Assembly: GCF_029603165.1 (NCBI RefSeq)
Contig: NZ_JAQSVC010000004.1
Coordinates: 248,001-312,000 of the forward strand
DNA: 64,000 bases
Direction of reading: 5' to 3'
Source: Galbibacter pacificus
GTDB taxonomy: Bacteria; Bacteroidota; Bacteroidia; Flavobacteriales; Flavobacteriaceae
The notes under the pieces were generated by a model. It did no database searches and had not been told where the DNA came from. It was given only the letters and a program-made list of their open reading frames with translations. This document shows, piece by piece, positions 54,407 to 62,518 of this stretch. Position 1 is the first letter of the stretch, and the number at the start of each line of letters is the position of its first letter. A program made the position numbers and the translations under genes.

Positions 54407-54433
54407 TTCTTAAAAACACATCCCATTTTCAAC

Positions 54434-55978
54434 ATGCATAAGCTCATCATTTTTATACTATTATTTTCCGTTGTTAAAGGATTCGGTCAAGAACTGGAAT
54501 TCAATCCTAAAAAAGATCATCCTTATTCCTTTGAAACCGAATTTCTTATTTTAAAAGAATCCGTTATTGAACTAGCGCTTAAAACAGATATCGAAGCCAC
54601 TTTCTTAAAGGATGATGCAAGTTTCAATATGAAGGTCAACAGGTTTCAATTGAATTCTATGGGGTTTAACATCGACAGCAGAAACCCTAAAAGTTTGGGA
54701 AGGGATAGCACAAAAATTCGACAATTAACATCCAAACCATTTATCTTTCAGATTGATGAAGGAACTATGAAACTGGTAAGCCATAAAAATATGGAGAATG
54801 CTAATAAAGTACAAGATATCTTAAAAGAATTGGGGAAGTATTGCAATCCCACTTACAATAAACTATACAAAGACATTGTTTTAAAAAAAGGATATTCTTG
54901 GAGTACAACCGATTCAATTTCAAGTAAATTACTCGATGCCAAAGCACAACCCGTAACGTTTCACTATACAGTTGAAAACATCAATAGGAAAGAAGCCATC
55001 ATATACGGAAAGAGTACTTTGGAAGAAAAACACGGCACCATCTATATGGCCGTAAAATATATTTTGGACAAGAAAACAGGAATACCTCTTTACACCAAGT
55101 ATATATCGTATGGTGACGACGTAATCACCTTAATGATAAACAAGGCCGAAAATTATGAAGCCCCAAACATGTATGATGAATACATGGCAATAGAACCTGC
55201 CCTGAATTATCTCAGCTATATGAAATATAGCAACTTAGGCTTTGACCCTATAACATATACTTATAAGAAAAACCCTTTGACAACCGATAAAGAAAAACTC
55301 GAAAAAATTATCGGGCAATCTTTAGATAGCTTAACCATTGATAGTCCCGGTCTCAGCAATATGTATTTTCTTTCCGGATATAGAAACAAAAATGCAGCTG
55401 TTTTAGATTCTCTTTTAACCGGAACATATGCAGAGGTAAATGCTATTCGTTTTATAGATAAAAATGGAGAAACCATGGATATAAAGCCCAATACCAATAT
55501 AAAATACTACACACCAATGTATATGGGGCCTTATCATCCAGGTTTGTACCAAAAGGAAAAAGAAAGTATGGTAGCAAAAGTCGAACTGGATATTACCACA
55601 AATAGCCCCACCAAAAGGAAAACCGTTCATCTAACATCCTCCGTAGAAGAGAATGCCGATTACCATTTTAAATTATCTGATAGTACGGCCATTATAAGCT
55701 TTAAAAACTACCTCAATATTGATTATAAGTCCTTTAGATTTTATGACAAGGATGGCAACGAGCTAACTGCTGAGTGGGTTCCTAATTACATGAATGAAAG
55801 TTTTATCGTAAGCCATGACGCTTTTACACAAAAATTCATTGAGCAAGTGCCGGGCGAAAAGAAGATTCTATACAGTATGAAATTCATTGTGAAAAATGCC
55901 ATAAAAATGACATTCGATATTCTTACTGGGGATATAAAATTCAGGTACAAAAAAACAATTTCCAAGAAACACTCATAA
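54434..55978 (+). CDS. Secreted protein of unknown function in the heme operon
   Basis: A 514-residue protein with a signal peptide (ends at about residue 19, VVKGFGQ) and no lipobox or membrane helix in the mature part. The body is predicted mixed beta with many Lys, Asn and Tyr residues. A DIEATFLKDDASFNMKV beta-strand pattern and a CNPTYNK segment are seen, with only one cysteine. I do not recognise any family. It sits 27 bases after the DUF6973-like gene and three bases before the next membrane-protein gene, so it is cotranscribed and probably exported to the periplasm or cell surface. Confidence 0.7.
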   Translation: MHKLIIFILLFSVVKGFGQELEFNPKKDHPYSFETEFLILKESVIELALKTDIEATFLKDDASFNMKVNRFQLNSMGFNIDSRNPKSLGRDSTKIRQLTSKPFIFQIDEGTMKLVSHKNMENANKVQDILKELGKYCNPTYNKLYKDIVLKKGYSWSTTDSISSKLLDAKAQPVTFHYTVENINRKEAIIYGKSTLEEKHGTIYMAVKYILDKKTGIPLYTKYISYGDDVITLMINKAENYEAPNMYDEYMAIEPALNYLSYMKYSNLGFDPITYTYKKNPLTTDKEKLEKIIGQSLDSLTIDSPGLSNMYFLSGYRNKNAAVLDSLLTGTYAEVNAIRFIDKNGETMDIKPNTNIKYYTPMYMGPYHPGLYQKEKESMVAKVELDITTNSPTKRKTVHLTSSVEENADYHFKLSDSTAIISFKNYLNIDYKSFRFYDKDGNELTAEWVPNYMNESFIVSHDAFTQKFIEQVPGEKKILYSMKFIVKNAIKMTFDILTGDIKFRYKKTISKKHS

Positions 55979-55981
55979 AAA

Positions 55982-56602
55982 ATGCCGGTTAGGATCATTG
56001 AAAAATACGACAGACAATTTGAATATGCTGGTATTTTAATGAATGCATTTATTGTATACCAATTTTTGCAACTCTGGTTTTTCCCACGACTCAACCAAGC
56101 AGAAAAAATCTATTCCATGTCGTCGTTAATGGCCTTTGAGTTTGTGTTGGTACATTCGGGTGTTTTTATGGCATTGATGCCCAAAAAATGGTCGCTTATC
56201 GTCTTTGTCCCCTTTTACGGTCTTTTTGCTTATGCTTTTAATAAATCGATGCCCAATAACGTTATTTTAATTACCTATATGTTTGTAATTTTAAACAGAA
56301 TGCGTTTTGCCTTTTTTAATGTCGATAAAAAATTAAAAGACCGAACTATTCTTTTTTCTATTATTGCCCTTATTGCCTATTTTGTATTACTATTTATAGT
56401 AGCCTTTAGCTCAAAAATACTTCCCCCTTTTGGACTTACAAACGAATTTTTAAACACATCGGGGTACAACGAGCTTAAAAACAGCTCGGGAGGCTCGGGA
56501 GGTTTGTTTTTAGATGCCCCACAAACAGGATTACTTATGGGGGTTTTATACTACAGCGTGCTCACCATTATTGAAGCCAAATTAATTTCATATAAAAAAT
56601 GA
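55982..56602 (+). CDS. Multi-helix membrane protein of unknown function
   Basis: A 206-residue inner-membrane protein with about six predicted helices (around residues 13-32, 43-60, 65-86, 90-108, 122-145 and 178-200). A glycine/serine-rich loop NSSGGSGGLF precedes the last helix. No family is recognised. It starts three bases after the secreted unknown protein and seven bases before hemF, so all three are one unit. A role in heme, iron or envelope function is only suggested by location. Confidence 0.7.
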   Translation: MPVRIIEKYDRQFEYAGILMNAFIVYQFLQLWFFPRLNQAEKIYSMSSLMAFEFVLVHSGVFMALMPKKWSLIVFVPFYGLFAYAFNKSMPNNVILITYMFVILNRMRFAFFNVDKKLKDRTILFSIIALIAYFVLLFIVAFSSKILPPFGLTNEFLNTSGYNELKNSSGGSGGLFLDAPQTGLLMGVLYYSVLTIIEAKLISYKK

Positions 56603-56609
56603 AATCAAC

Positions 56610-57512
56610 ATGAAAGAAAAGTTTTATCAATACATACAAAACCTGCAAGACACCATTACGTCCAAACTGGAAGCAATTGATGGGAAAGCCTCTTTTCAAC
56701 AAGACCTTTGGGAACGTGCCGAAGGCGGTGGGGGAAGAACGCGGGTTATAGAAAACGGCAACGTTTTTGAAAAAGGCGGCGTAAATATCTCGGCTGTTCA
56801 CGGTCCACTTGCCCCGGCCATGCAAAAATATTTTAATATGAATGATTGCGATTTTTTTGCCTGCGGACTGAGTTTGGTGCTACACCCCAAAAATCCATTT
56901 GTCCCGACCGTTCATGCCAATTGGCGTTATTTTGAAATGTATAATAAAAAAGGAGAAGTCATCGATAATTGGTTTGGCGGTGGTCAAGATTTAACCCCAT
57001 ATTATTTATTTGAAGAAGATGCCAAACACTTCCATCAAGTATGCAAAATAGCCTGCAATAAGCACGATGCAGCTTTTTACCCCGATTTTAAACAGAAATG
57101 CGACAACTATTTCTGGAATGCTCACCGAAATGAAGCCCGCGGAATTGGCGGCTTGTTTTTTGATTACTGCAAAGCTGAAAACGGCAAGAATATGGAAGAT
57201 TGGTACAATTTTGTAACCGAAGTTGGCAATAGCTTTTTAGAGGCATATGTTCCTATTGTTGAAAAAAGAAAGGATATCCCTTTTTCAGATGAAAACAGAA
57301 ATTGGCAGGAAATACGCCGTGGACGTTATGTAGAGTTTAATTTGGTGCACGACAAAGGCACCTTGTTCGGGCTCAAAACCAATGGCCGTATTGAGAGTAT
57401 TTTAATGAGCCTGCCGCCACATGTACAATGGGTTTACGACCATCATCCGGAAAAGGGAAGTGAGGAAGAAAAATTGGTCAATGCACTAAAACAACCAAGG
57501 AAATGGGTATAA
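56610..57512 (+). CDS. hemF: Oxygen-dependent coproporphyrinogen-III oxidase
   Basis: Oxidative decarboxylation of coproporphyrinogen III to protoporphyrinogen IX using O2. The 300-residue protein shows the conserved FVPTVHANWRYFEM, WFGGGQDLTPYY and RRGRYVEFNLVHDKGTLFG segments, and the GGGGRTRVIENG opening. Because HemF needs oxygen, the cluster is fitted for aerobic heme synthesis; no hemN is seen in this window. Ten-base overlap with the next gene. Confidence 0.96.
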   Translation: MKEKFYQYIQNLQDTITSKLEAIDGKASFQQDLWERAEGGGGRTRVIENGNVFEKGGVNISAVHGPLAPAMQKYFNMNDCDFFACGLSLVLHPKNPFVPTVHANWRYFEMYNKKGEVIDNWFGGGQDLTPYYLFEEDAKHFHQVCKIACNKHDAAFYPDFKQKCDNYFWNAHRNEARGIGGLFFDYCKAENGKNMEDWYNFVTEVGNSFLEAYVPIVEKRKDIPFSDENRNWQEIRRGRYVEFNLVHDKGTLFGLKTNGRIESILMSLPPHVQWVYDHHPEKGSEEEKLVNALKQPRKWV

Positions 57513-58468
57513 AAAAGGAACTTTTTATTTGTTTTGTTTTTGCGGGTTCTTATTGTTTTGCGCAAGTAGACAGTACGGCAAGCACTAACTATATTCAAAA
57601 ATATCACGATAAAATTGCCCTAAAACTATTGTTTATCAATGCCCCAAACAATTTCTTTTTCACCGATGAAAACGACGATATAAAATACAACATTATCCCC
57701 AATAAAAAAGAACGAATCGCTCTAAATGTACAATACCGTGCAATTGAATTTGGCGTGGGCATCTCCCCTAACTTTCTGCCCGGAAATGACCCGGACAGCA
57801 ATGCCGAAATCTATAACCTTAATTTCAGGAGCTTTTACAAAGGCTGGGTCTGTAACTTAAGCTTTTATCATCAAAAAGGATTCGACATTAGCTATGATGG
57901 TACCCGAACAGAAGCTCCAAAATTTGAAACCAATAAAATTGGTGGCTCTATTGCCTATTCCTTCAACGAAAACTTCTCGTACAGGGCAACCATCGGGCAA
58001 CGCGAATGGCAACGTAAAAATGCCGGGAGCTTTATGCCGAGTGTATATTGGTTTTATACAAACTTTGTTATGGAATCCAGCGGGTTCGACAATAATAACG
58101 GTGCCTTTAATATAGCCTTGGCACCTTCATATTTTTACAATTATGTAATAGGTAAAAATATTTTACTCACTGCGGGCACTTCTGCGGGATTTGGTTTAAA
58201 TTACAACAATTTTGGCGATGAAACATCCATAAAACCCTTGTATGAGTTTGCCCTTAATGCAGGCGTAAGCTTTAATTACAACCGCTTTTTTTATGGCGTA
58301 CAGGGCAATGTTATTTTTTTAAAACAAAAACTGAACAACTATATGCGTTTAAGCGATAATATTACCTATGTAAATGTGCATGTAGGCTATCGCTTTCCGG
58401 CCCCCAAGGCACTTACCAAAACAGCAGACAAAATCAACGAAAAACTTAACTTACCTAAAGAAGATTAA
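57503..58468 (+). CDS. DUF4421-like outer-membrane protein
   Basis: A 321-residue secreted protein with a signal peptide (ends near residue 20, YCFAQ). It has many aromatic/polar alternations predicted to form a beta barrel, and a terminal segment that is basic and Lys-rich (KTADKINEKLNLPKED), unlike a canonical C-terminal Phe. The KIALKLLFINAPNNFFF and QRYAI-like strands resemble DUF4421 proteins of Bacteroidota; the match is from memory. Its start overlaps the hemF stop by ten bases. Function unknown; an outer-membrane component of the heme operon is notable. Confidence 0.65.
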   Translation: MGIKKELFICFVFAGSYCFAQVDSTASTNYIQKYHDKIALKLLFINAPNNFFFTDENDDIKYNIIPNKKERIALNVQYRAIEFGVGISPNFLPGNDPDSNAEIYNLNFRSFYKGWVCNLSFYHQKGFDISYDGTRTEAPKFETNKIGGSIAYSFNENFSYRATIGQREWQRKNAGSFMPSVYWFYTNFVMESSGFDNNNGAFNIALAPSYFYNYVIGKNILLTAGTSAGFGLNYNNFGDETSIKPLYEFALNAGVSFNYNRFFYGVQGNVIFLKQKLNNYMRLSDNITYVNVHVGYRFPAPKALTKTADKINEKLNLPKED

Positions 58469-58493
58469 ATTAAAACTAGTAAATTCAACAATT

Positions 58494-59483
58494 ATGTATC
58501 CGCTAAAAAGAAACAGACGCTTAAGAAGCAATGAATCCATTAGGAACCTAGTTCAAGAAACTGTTATTACCCCTAACGATTTTTTGGTGCCGCTTTTTGT
58601 GGTTGAAGGAAAAAACACAAAAGAAGAAATAGCTTCCATGCCCAATTATTACCGGTTTAGTCTGGATTTACTTGAAAAGGAAGTAAAAGAATTATGGCAA
58701 CTTGGGTTAAAATCGGTGTTATTGTTTGTAAAAGTACCCGAAAACTTAAAAGACAATAAAGGCACCGAAGCCCTGAATCCAAACGGATTGATGCAACGCG
58801 CCATCAAAACCGTAAAAAATGCCGTTCCAGACATCCTGGTAATGACCGATGTTGCATTAGACCCCTACTCTGCTTATGGGCACGACGGTATTGTGGAAAA
58901 TGGCGAAATTTTAAACGATGCCTCTGCCGAGGTACTGGCAAAAATGGCACTTTCGCACGCTCAGGCCGGCGCCAATTTTGTGGCTCCAAGCGATATGATG
59001 GACGGAAGGATCTTAACCATGCGGCAAACACTGGAAAACGAAAGCTTTTACAATACTGGAATAATGAGTTATAGTGCCAAATATGCATCCGCTTTTTATG
59101 GTCCGTTTCGCGATGCCTTAGATTCGGCTCCCGTAGACGCAAAAGATATTCCAAAAGATAAAAAAACCTATCAAATGGACCCCTCTAACCGGACAGAAGC
59201 CATAAAAGAAACCCAGATGGACATAGATGAAGGCGCCGATATTGTAATGATAAAACCGGGCTTATGCTATTTAGATATTGTACGCGACCTAAAAAATGCT
59301 TTTCAAGTGCCCATTGCCGTATATCAGGTAAGTGGCGAATATGCTATGATTAAAGCAGCGGCCGAAAAAGGATGGCTCAATCACGATGCGGTTGTTTTAG
59401 AACAAACCATGGCCATAAAAAGAGCCGGTGCCGACATTATTGCTTCCTATTTTGCCAAAGATGTAGTGAAATTAATCTCGTAA
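58494..59483 (+). CDS. hemB: Delta-aminolevulinic acid dehydratase (porphobilinogen synthase)
   Basis: Condenses two aminolevulinate molecules to porphobilinogen. The 329-residue protein has Schiff-base Lys254 in IVMIKPGLCYLD and the second active-site Lys196 in SYSAKYASAFYGPFRDA. The metal region reads DVALDPYSAYGHDG (Asp119, Asp123, Asp131) instead of the three-cysteine zinc site, so the enzyme should use Mg2+ (and K+), not catalytic zinc. Complete length. The last gene of the heme train. Confidence 0.95.
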   Translation: MYPLKRNRRLRSNESIRNLVQETVITPNDFLVPLFVVEGKNTKEEIASMPNYYRFSLDLLEKEVKELWQLGLKSVLLFVKVPENLKDNKGTEALNPNGLMQRAIKTVKNAVPDILVMTDVALDPYSAYGHDGIVENGEILNDASAEVLAKMALSHAQAGANFVAPSDMMDGRILTMRQTLENESFYNTGIMSYSAKYASAFYGPFRDALDSAPVDAKDIPKDKKTYQMDPSNRTEAIKETQMDIDEGADIVMIKPGLCYLDIVRDLKNAFQVPIAVYQVSGEYAMIKAAAEKGWLNHDAVVLEQTMAIKRAGADIIASYFAKDVVKLIS

Positions 59484-59497
59484 AAACCCAAACAATA

Positions 59498-59545
59498 CGT
59501 CATATCGAACAGATGTGAGATATCTCATTTTACTTGATATGATGG
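59498..59545. repeat. Dispersed-repeat-like intergenic element
   Basis: The sequence around CGTCATATCGAAC...GAGATATCTCAT contains a perfect 12-base palindrome TGAGATATCTCA (59516-59527). It resembles a short intergenic repeat commonly seen in Flavobacteriaceae with a TCATTTCGA...GAGAAATCTCA core. That resemblance is remembered, not computed. It lies just downstream of hemB, in the 133-base gap before the antitoxin gene. Confidence 0.4.
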
Positions 59546-59619
59546 GCTTCATTTAAAAAAAACATTTTGCCAAAAAATTTCTGGTTAAAATCGTTATTTT
59601 TAATAACAAATAAAATGTG

Positions 59620-59841
59620 ATGGATATTCAGGCGGAAAAAACAGAATTGGTTAAAATGCTTTTGGATACTGAAAATCCGAAAATAATTGAATCAATTAAA
59701 AAAATCTTCAAAAAAGCAAATATAACGGACTTTTGGGATGATTTATCTATTGAACAACGTAAAGAAATTGAAAAAGCTTCTCGTGAAATAGAAAACGGAG
59801 AAGTAACGGATTACAATTCTTTTATGCAAAAACACAGATAA
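59620..59841 (+). CDS. Antitoxin of a type II toxin-antitoxin pair
   Basis: A 73-residue protein rich in charged residues, with a hydrophilic helical N terminus (EKTELVKMLLDTENPKIIES) and a C-terminal part (DDLSIEQRKEIEKASREIENGE followed by DYNSFMQKHR) of the kind that wraps a RelE/ParE toxin. It is immediately followed by a toxin remnant. The frame starts at ATG 59620; a GTG one codon upstream is also in frame. Family name cannot be pinned; antitoxins of this type often accompany RelE/ParE toxins in Bacteroidota. Confidence 0.75.
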   Translation: MDIQAEKTELVKMLLDTENPKIIESIKKIFKKANITDFWDDLSIEQRKEIEKASREIENGEVTDYNSFMQKHR

Positions 59842-59842
59842 T

Positions 59843-60142
59843 TTGAATAGAAAAGTTGTTATTTCGAAAACAGCCGAAAGGAAATTAGATAAACTTTTCG
59901 AGTATTTAATTAAAGAATGGCCTGTTAAAGTAAAAAGAGGTTTTTGAAAAATTAGATTCATCGATAAAAATAATAAAAACCAGCCCGAAATATTTCCTGA
60001 GTCTAAAAAAGGTAAAGGTTTGAGAAAATGTGTAATCACAAAACAAACGACTCTATACTATCGATATAATTCCAAGCGAATCAATATTGTTACGGTCTTT
60101 GACACAAGACAAAATCCGTATAAACTAGATAAAGAAATATAA
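59843..60142 (+). pseudogene. RelE/ParE-family toxin gene broken by compensating indels
   Basis: The frame starting at TTG 59843 encodes a ParE/RelE-like N terminus (RKVVISKTAERKLDKLFEYL) but meets TGA at 59945. The same frame resumes from about 59983 (EIFPESKKGKGLRKC, then TLYYRYNSKRINIVTVFDTRQNP) to the TAA at 60140. Between them a frame offset by one gives FEKLDSSIKIIKTSP. An extra base near 59940 and a missing base near 59983 would restore a 99-residue toxin, the normal length. So this is a full-length gene with a double frameshift: inactivated, or a sequencing artefact. Confidence 0.8.
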
Positions 60143-60154
60143 AAAACGAAAGAC

Positions 60155-60285
60155 GAACAACGTGTCCTATAGTTCATTGCTTCTGATTTTCCTATCGGAA
60201 ATTTCTCGTAAATTTGCTATCTTCAGTTTACGGCGGAAAAATCCTCGCAGATTTTCCGCAACAAGCCATACACAAAACCGATGTA
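60155..60285. other. Hairpin-rich noncoding block after the toxin remnant
   Basis: The 172-base gap before the DinB gene holds two stems: TTTCC-TATC-GGAAA (60188-60201) and GCGGAAAAATC / GATTTTCCGC (60233-60243 with 60250-60259, one bulge). Its sequence, including the motif ending in CATACACAAAACCG, resembles an intergenic segment I recall next to cassettes and toxin-antitoxin genes in other Flavobacteriaceae. The flanks AACAACG and CCGATGT are loosely complementary, as in a recombination site. Not a coding region. Confidence 0.45.
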
Positions 60286-60314
60286 TTTTACATTGTAATT
60301 TATTCAAAGTCTAA

Positions 60315-60818
60315 ATGAAAAAACTGATTTTTATTACCCTTGCCCTATTTTCTTTTATAATGAAAGCACAGGATACACCCATAACAGCATTTTTAGAAAA
60401 ATGGAACAATTCGAAAGATTACCTGTTAAAAATTGCCGAAATAATGCCCGAGGAAAATTATACTTTCAAACCTACCGAAAGGGAAATGACCTTTGAGGAA
60501 CAATTACTTCATATAAAACAGAACATGGATTGGCTGGGGAATGCCTATTTTAATGCCCCAAAAATTGATGCTCACAAAAAATACGCCAATAAAGAAGCCT
60601 TGATTAATGCCTTGATTGCCTCTTTCAACAATATATATAATGCAATCGAAAAAACACGGGAAACCGACCTAAAACAAAAAGTCGATTTCTTTGCCGGCGA
60701 AAAAACCAAACTACAAACCCTTAACTTATTGCAGGATCACGTAACGCATCACCGGGGTCAACTTATTATTTACCTTAACCTTAACAACATCGAGCCTCCA
60801 AAGTATATAGGTTGGTAA
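60315..60818 (+). CDS. Secreted DinB-family protein
   Basis: A 167-residue protein with a signal peptide (ends around residue 18, MKAQD) and a DinB-type four-helix domain. The metal-binding histidines expected of DinB proteins are visible: HIKQNMDWLG and the DHVTHHRGQLIIYL motif. A DinB protein with a signal peptide should be periplasmic; members are thought to be metal-dependent transferases or hydrolases with unknown substrates. It has no obvious functional link to the neighbouring toxin remnant. Confidence 0.85.
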   Translation: MKKLIFITLALFSFIMKAQDTPITAFLEKWNNSKDYLLKIAEIMPEENYTFKPTEREMTFEEQLLHIKQNMDWLGNAYFNAPKIDAHKKYANKEALINALIASFNNIYNAIEKTRETDLKQKVDFFAGEKTKLQTLNLLQDHVTHHRGQLIIYLNLNNIEPPKYIGW

Positions 60819-60840
60819 AATGCCGCTTACAATTAAACTA

Positions 60841-60863
60841 AAACGGCCGTACTAAAACCGTTT
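60841..60863 (+). terminator. Weak terminator-like hairpin after the DinB gene
   Basis: AAACGG (60841-60846) pairs with CCGTTT (60858-60863), followed by only a moderately T-rich stretch. Confidence 0.35.
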
Positions 60864-60910
60864 CTTGGTTCTTAACAGATATATACTTAAATTAGCCATA
60901 AATCACTCGT

Positions 60911-62023
60911 ATGGGATTACTTATTTTTTTTGCCCTTATTTCTATATTTTTCTCTTTTTTGTGCTCTGTTTTAGAGGCTGTTTTTTTGAGTGTAACCCCA
61001 ACATACATAAATGTTAAAAAGCAAGAGGGAAAAGCTTATGCCTTTACGTTGGAAAAATTAAAGCACGATGTCGATAAACCGCTTATCGCTATTTTAACCA
61101 TCAATACCATTGCACATACGGTTGGAGCTATTTTGGTAGGTGTTCAGGCCGAAAAACTTCCTTATGACATCAATATCTATGGCGTCAACTTTGTTGGTAT
61201 TGTTTCGGCTATTATGACTTTTTTAATTTTGGTACTTTCCGAAATTATCCCAAAAACCATCGGGGCAACCTACTGGAGACAATTGACCAATTTTACCTCC
61301 AAGACCTTAACCATTATGATTTTTGTATTGAAATGGACAGGCATTATCTGGGTGCTTCAACTTACCACCAAAGTAGTTGGCGGAAAAGATGCACACGGCT
61401 CGGTCTTTAGCAGGGAAGATTTTACGGCCATGGCCGATATTGCTCATGAAGAAGGCGTTTTTAAGGAGTCTGAATCGACCATGATTAAAAACCTGATGCG
61501 CTTTGACCAAATTCTGGCCAAAGATATCATGACCCCCCGAACAGTGATGAAAGCCGCTTCGGAAGACACTTCCATCGAAACGTTCTTTGAAAAGAATCCC
61601 AAGCTACGCTTTTCCCGTATTCCCGTTTATAAAAACAATGTAGACAATATTACCGGGTTTGTTTTAAAAGATCAGGTCTTGGAAGCCATGATCGATGGGT
61701 CGGGAAAAGAAAAACTCAGCACACTCCGACGCGATATTTTAGTTACAAAACGAAGTATTCCGTTACCGGAACTGTTTCAAAAATTTATAAGAAATCAAGA
61801 TCATATTGCCTTGGTTGTTGATGAATATGGCTCCATAAGTGGCTTGGTTACCATGGAGGACATTATTGAAACCATGCTCGGACTGGAAATTGTGGACGAA
61901 AGCGACAATGTAGAAGACCTACAGCTATTGGCACGCCGAAACTGGCAAATACGTGCCGAACGTATGGGTATTTTTGAAAAACCTATTGAAGAAGGAAAAC
62001 AAGATGATACAGGCAATAGTTAA
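60911..62023 (+). CDS. CNNM/DUF21-CBS membrane protein (HlyC/CorC-like)
   Basis: A 370-residue protein with an N-terminal DUF21/CNNM domain of about four helices (residues 1-150, with FALISIFFSFLCSVLEAVFLSV) followed by a CBS pair (ILAKDIMTPRTVMKAA and HIALVVDEYGSISGLVTMED). The family includes Mg2+ and Co2+ transport or resistance proteins. It stops right after the second CBS and lacks the C-terminal CorC_HlyC domain of longer members, so it is a short form. The start of the following gene overlaps its 3' end by 20 bases. Confidence 0.88.
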   Translation: MGLLIFFALISIFFSFLCSVLEAVFLSVTPTYINVKKQEGKAYAFTLEKLKHDVDKPLIAILTINTIAHTVGAILVGVQAEKLPYDINIYGVNFVGIVSAIMTFLILVLSEIIPKTIGATYWRQLTNFTSKTLTIMIFVLKWTGIIWVLQLTTKVVGGKDAHGSVFSREDFTAMADIAHEEGVFKESESTMIKNLMRFDQILAKDIMTPRTVMKAASEDTSIETFFEKNPKLRFSRIPVYKNNVDNITGFVLKDQVLEAMIDGSGKEKLSTLRRDILVTKRSIPLPELFQKFIRNQDHIALVVDEYGSISGLVTMEDIIETMLGLEIVDESDNVEDLQLLARRNWQIRAERMGIFEKPIEEGKQDDTGNS

Positions 62024-62477
62024 TACTCCCTTGGGAAAGACCAAAATTACCGGAGATACTGCCGGGGTTTCCTCCATTACCGTATTAAATGATGAAGCAC
62101 AAACTTCAAAAACCATCCCTGCTGAATTAAAAAATGCCGTTGAGCAACTTTTGGCCTATTTTGAAGGAACATTAAAAGATTTTGATTTTCCACTCGCTCC
62201 AAAAGGCACCGAATTCCAACAAAAAGTATGGAGCGCCTTACTGGAAATTCCTTACGGAAAAACCATCAGTTACCTAGAACTGTCCAAAAAGTTAGGCGAT
62301 GTAAAAGCCATTCGCGCGGTGGCCGCCGCCAATGGTAAAAACCCGTTATGGATTGTTGTTCCTTGCCATCGTGTAATTGGTAGTGACGGTTCGCTTACGG
62401 GCTATGCCGGTGGCTTATGGCGTAAAAAATGGCTTTTGGAGCACGAAAACCCATCGGCACAGCAATCTTTGTTTTAA
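62004..62477 (+). CDS. Methylated-DNA--protein-cysteine methyltransferase
   Basis: Repairs O6-alkylguanine in DNA by irreversible transfer of the alkyl group to Cys121 in the VVPCHRVIG motif. The 157-residue protein has the helix-turn-helix arginine finger region (VKAIRAVAAANGKNP) and TGYAGGLWRKKWLLEHE. Length matches the Ogt/single-domain type without an Ada N-terminal domain. Start at ATG 62004, overlapping the CNNM gene; an earlier in-frame ATG adds 17 codons that do not resemble the family. Confidence 0.92.
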   Translation: MIQAIVNTPLGKTKITGDTAGVSSITVLNDEAQTSKTIPAELKNAVEQLLAYFEGTLKDFDFPLAPKGTEFQQKVWSALLEIPYGKTISYLELSKKLGDVKAIRAVAAANGKNPLWIVVPCHRVIGSDGSLTGYAGGLWRKKWLLEHENPSAQQSLF

Positions 62478-62518
62478 TAGAAATATTACTATATTTAGCT
62501 TAATTTCATCAAAATTTA

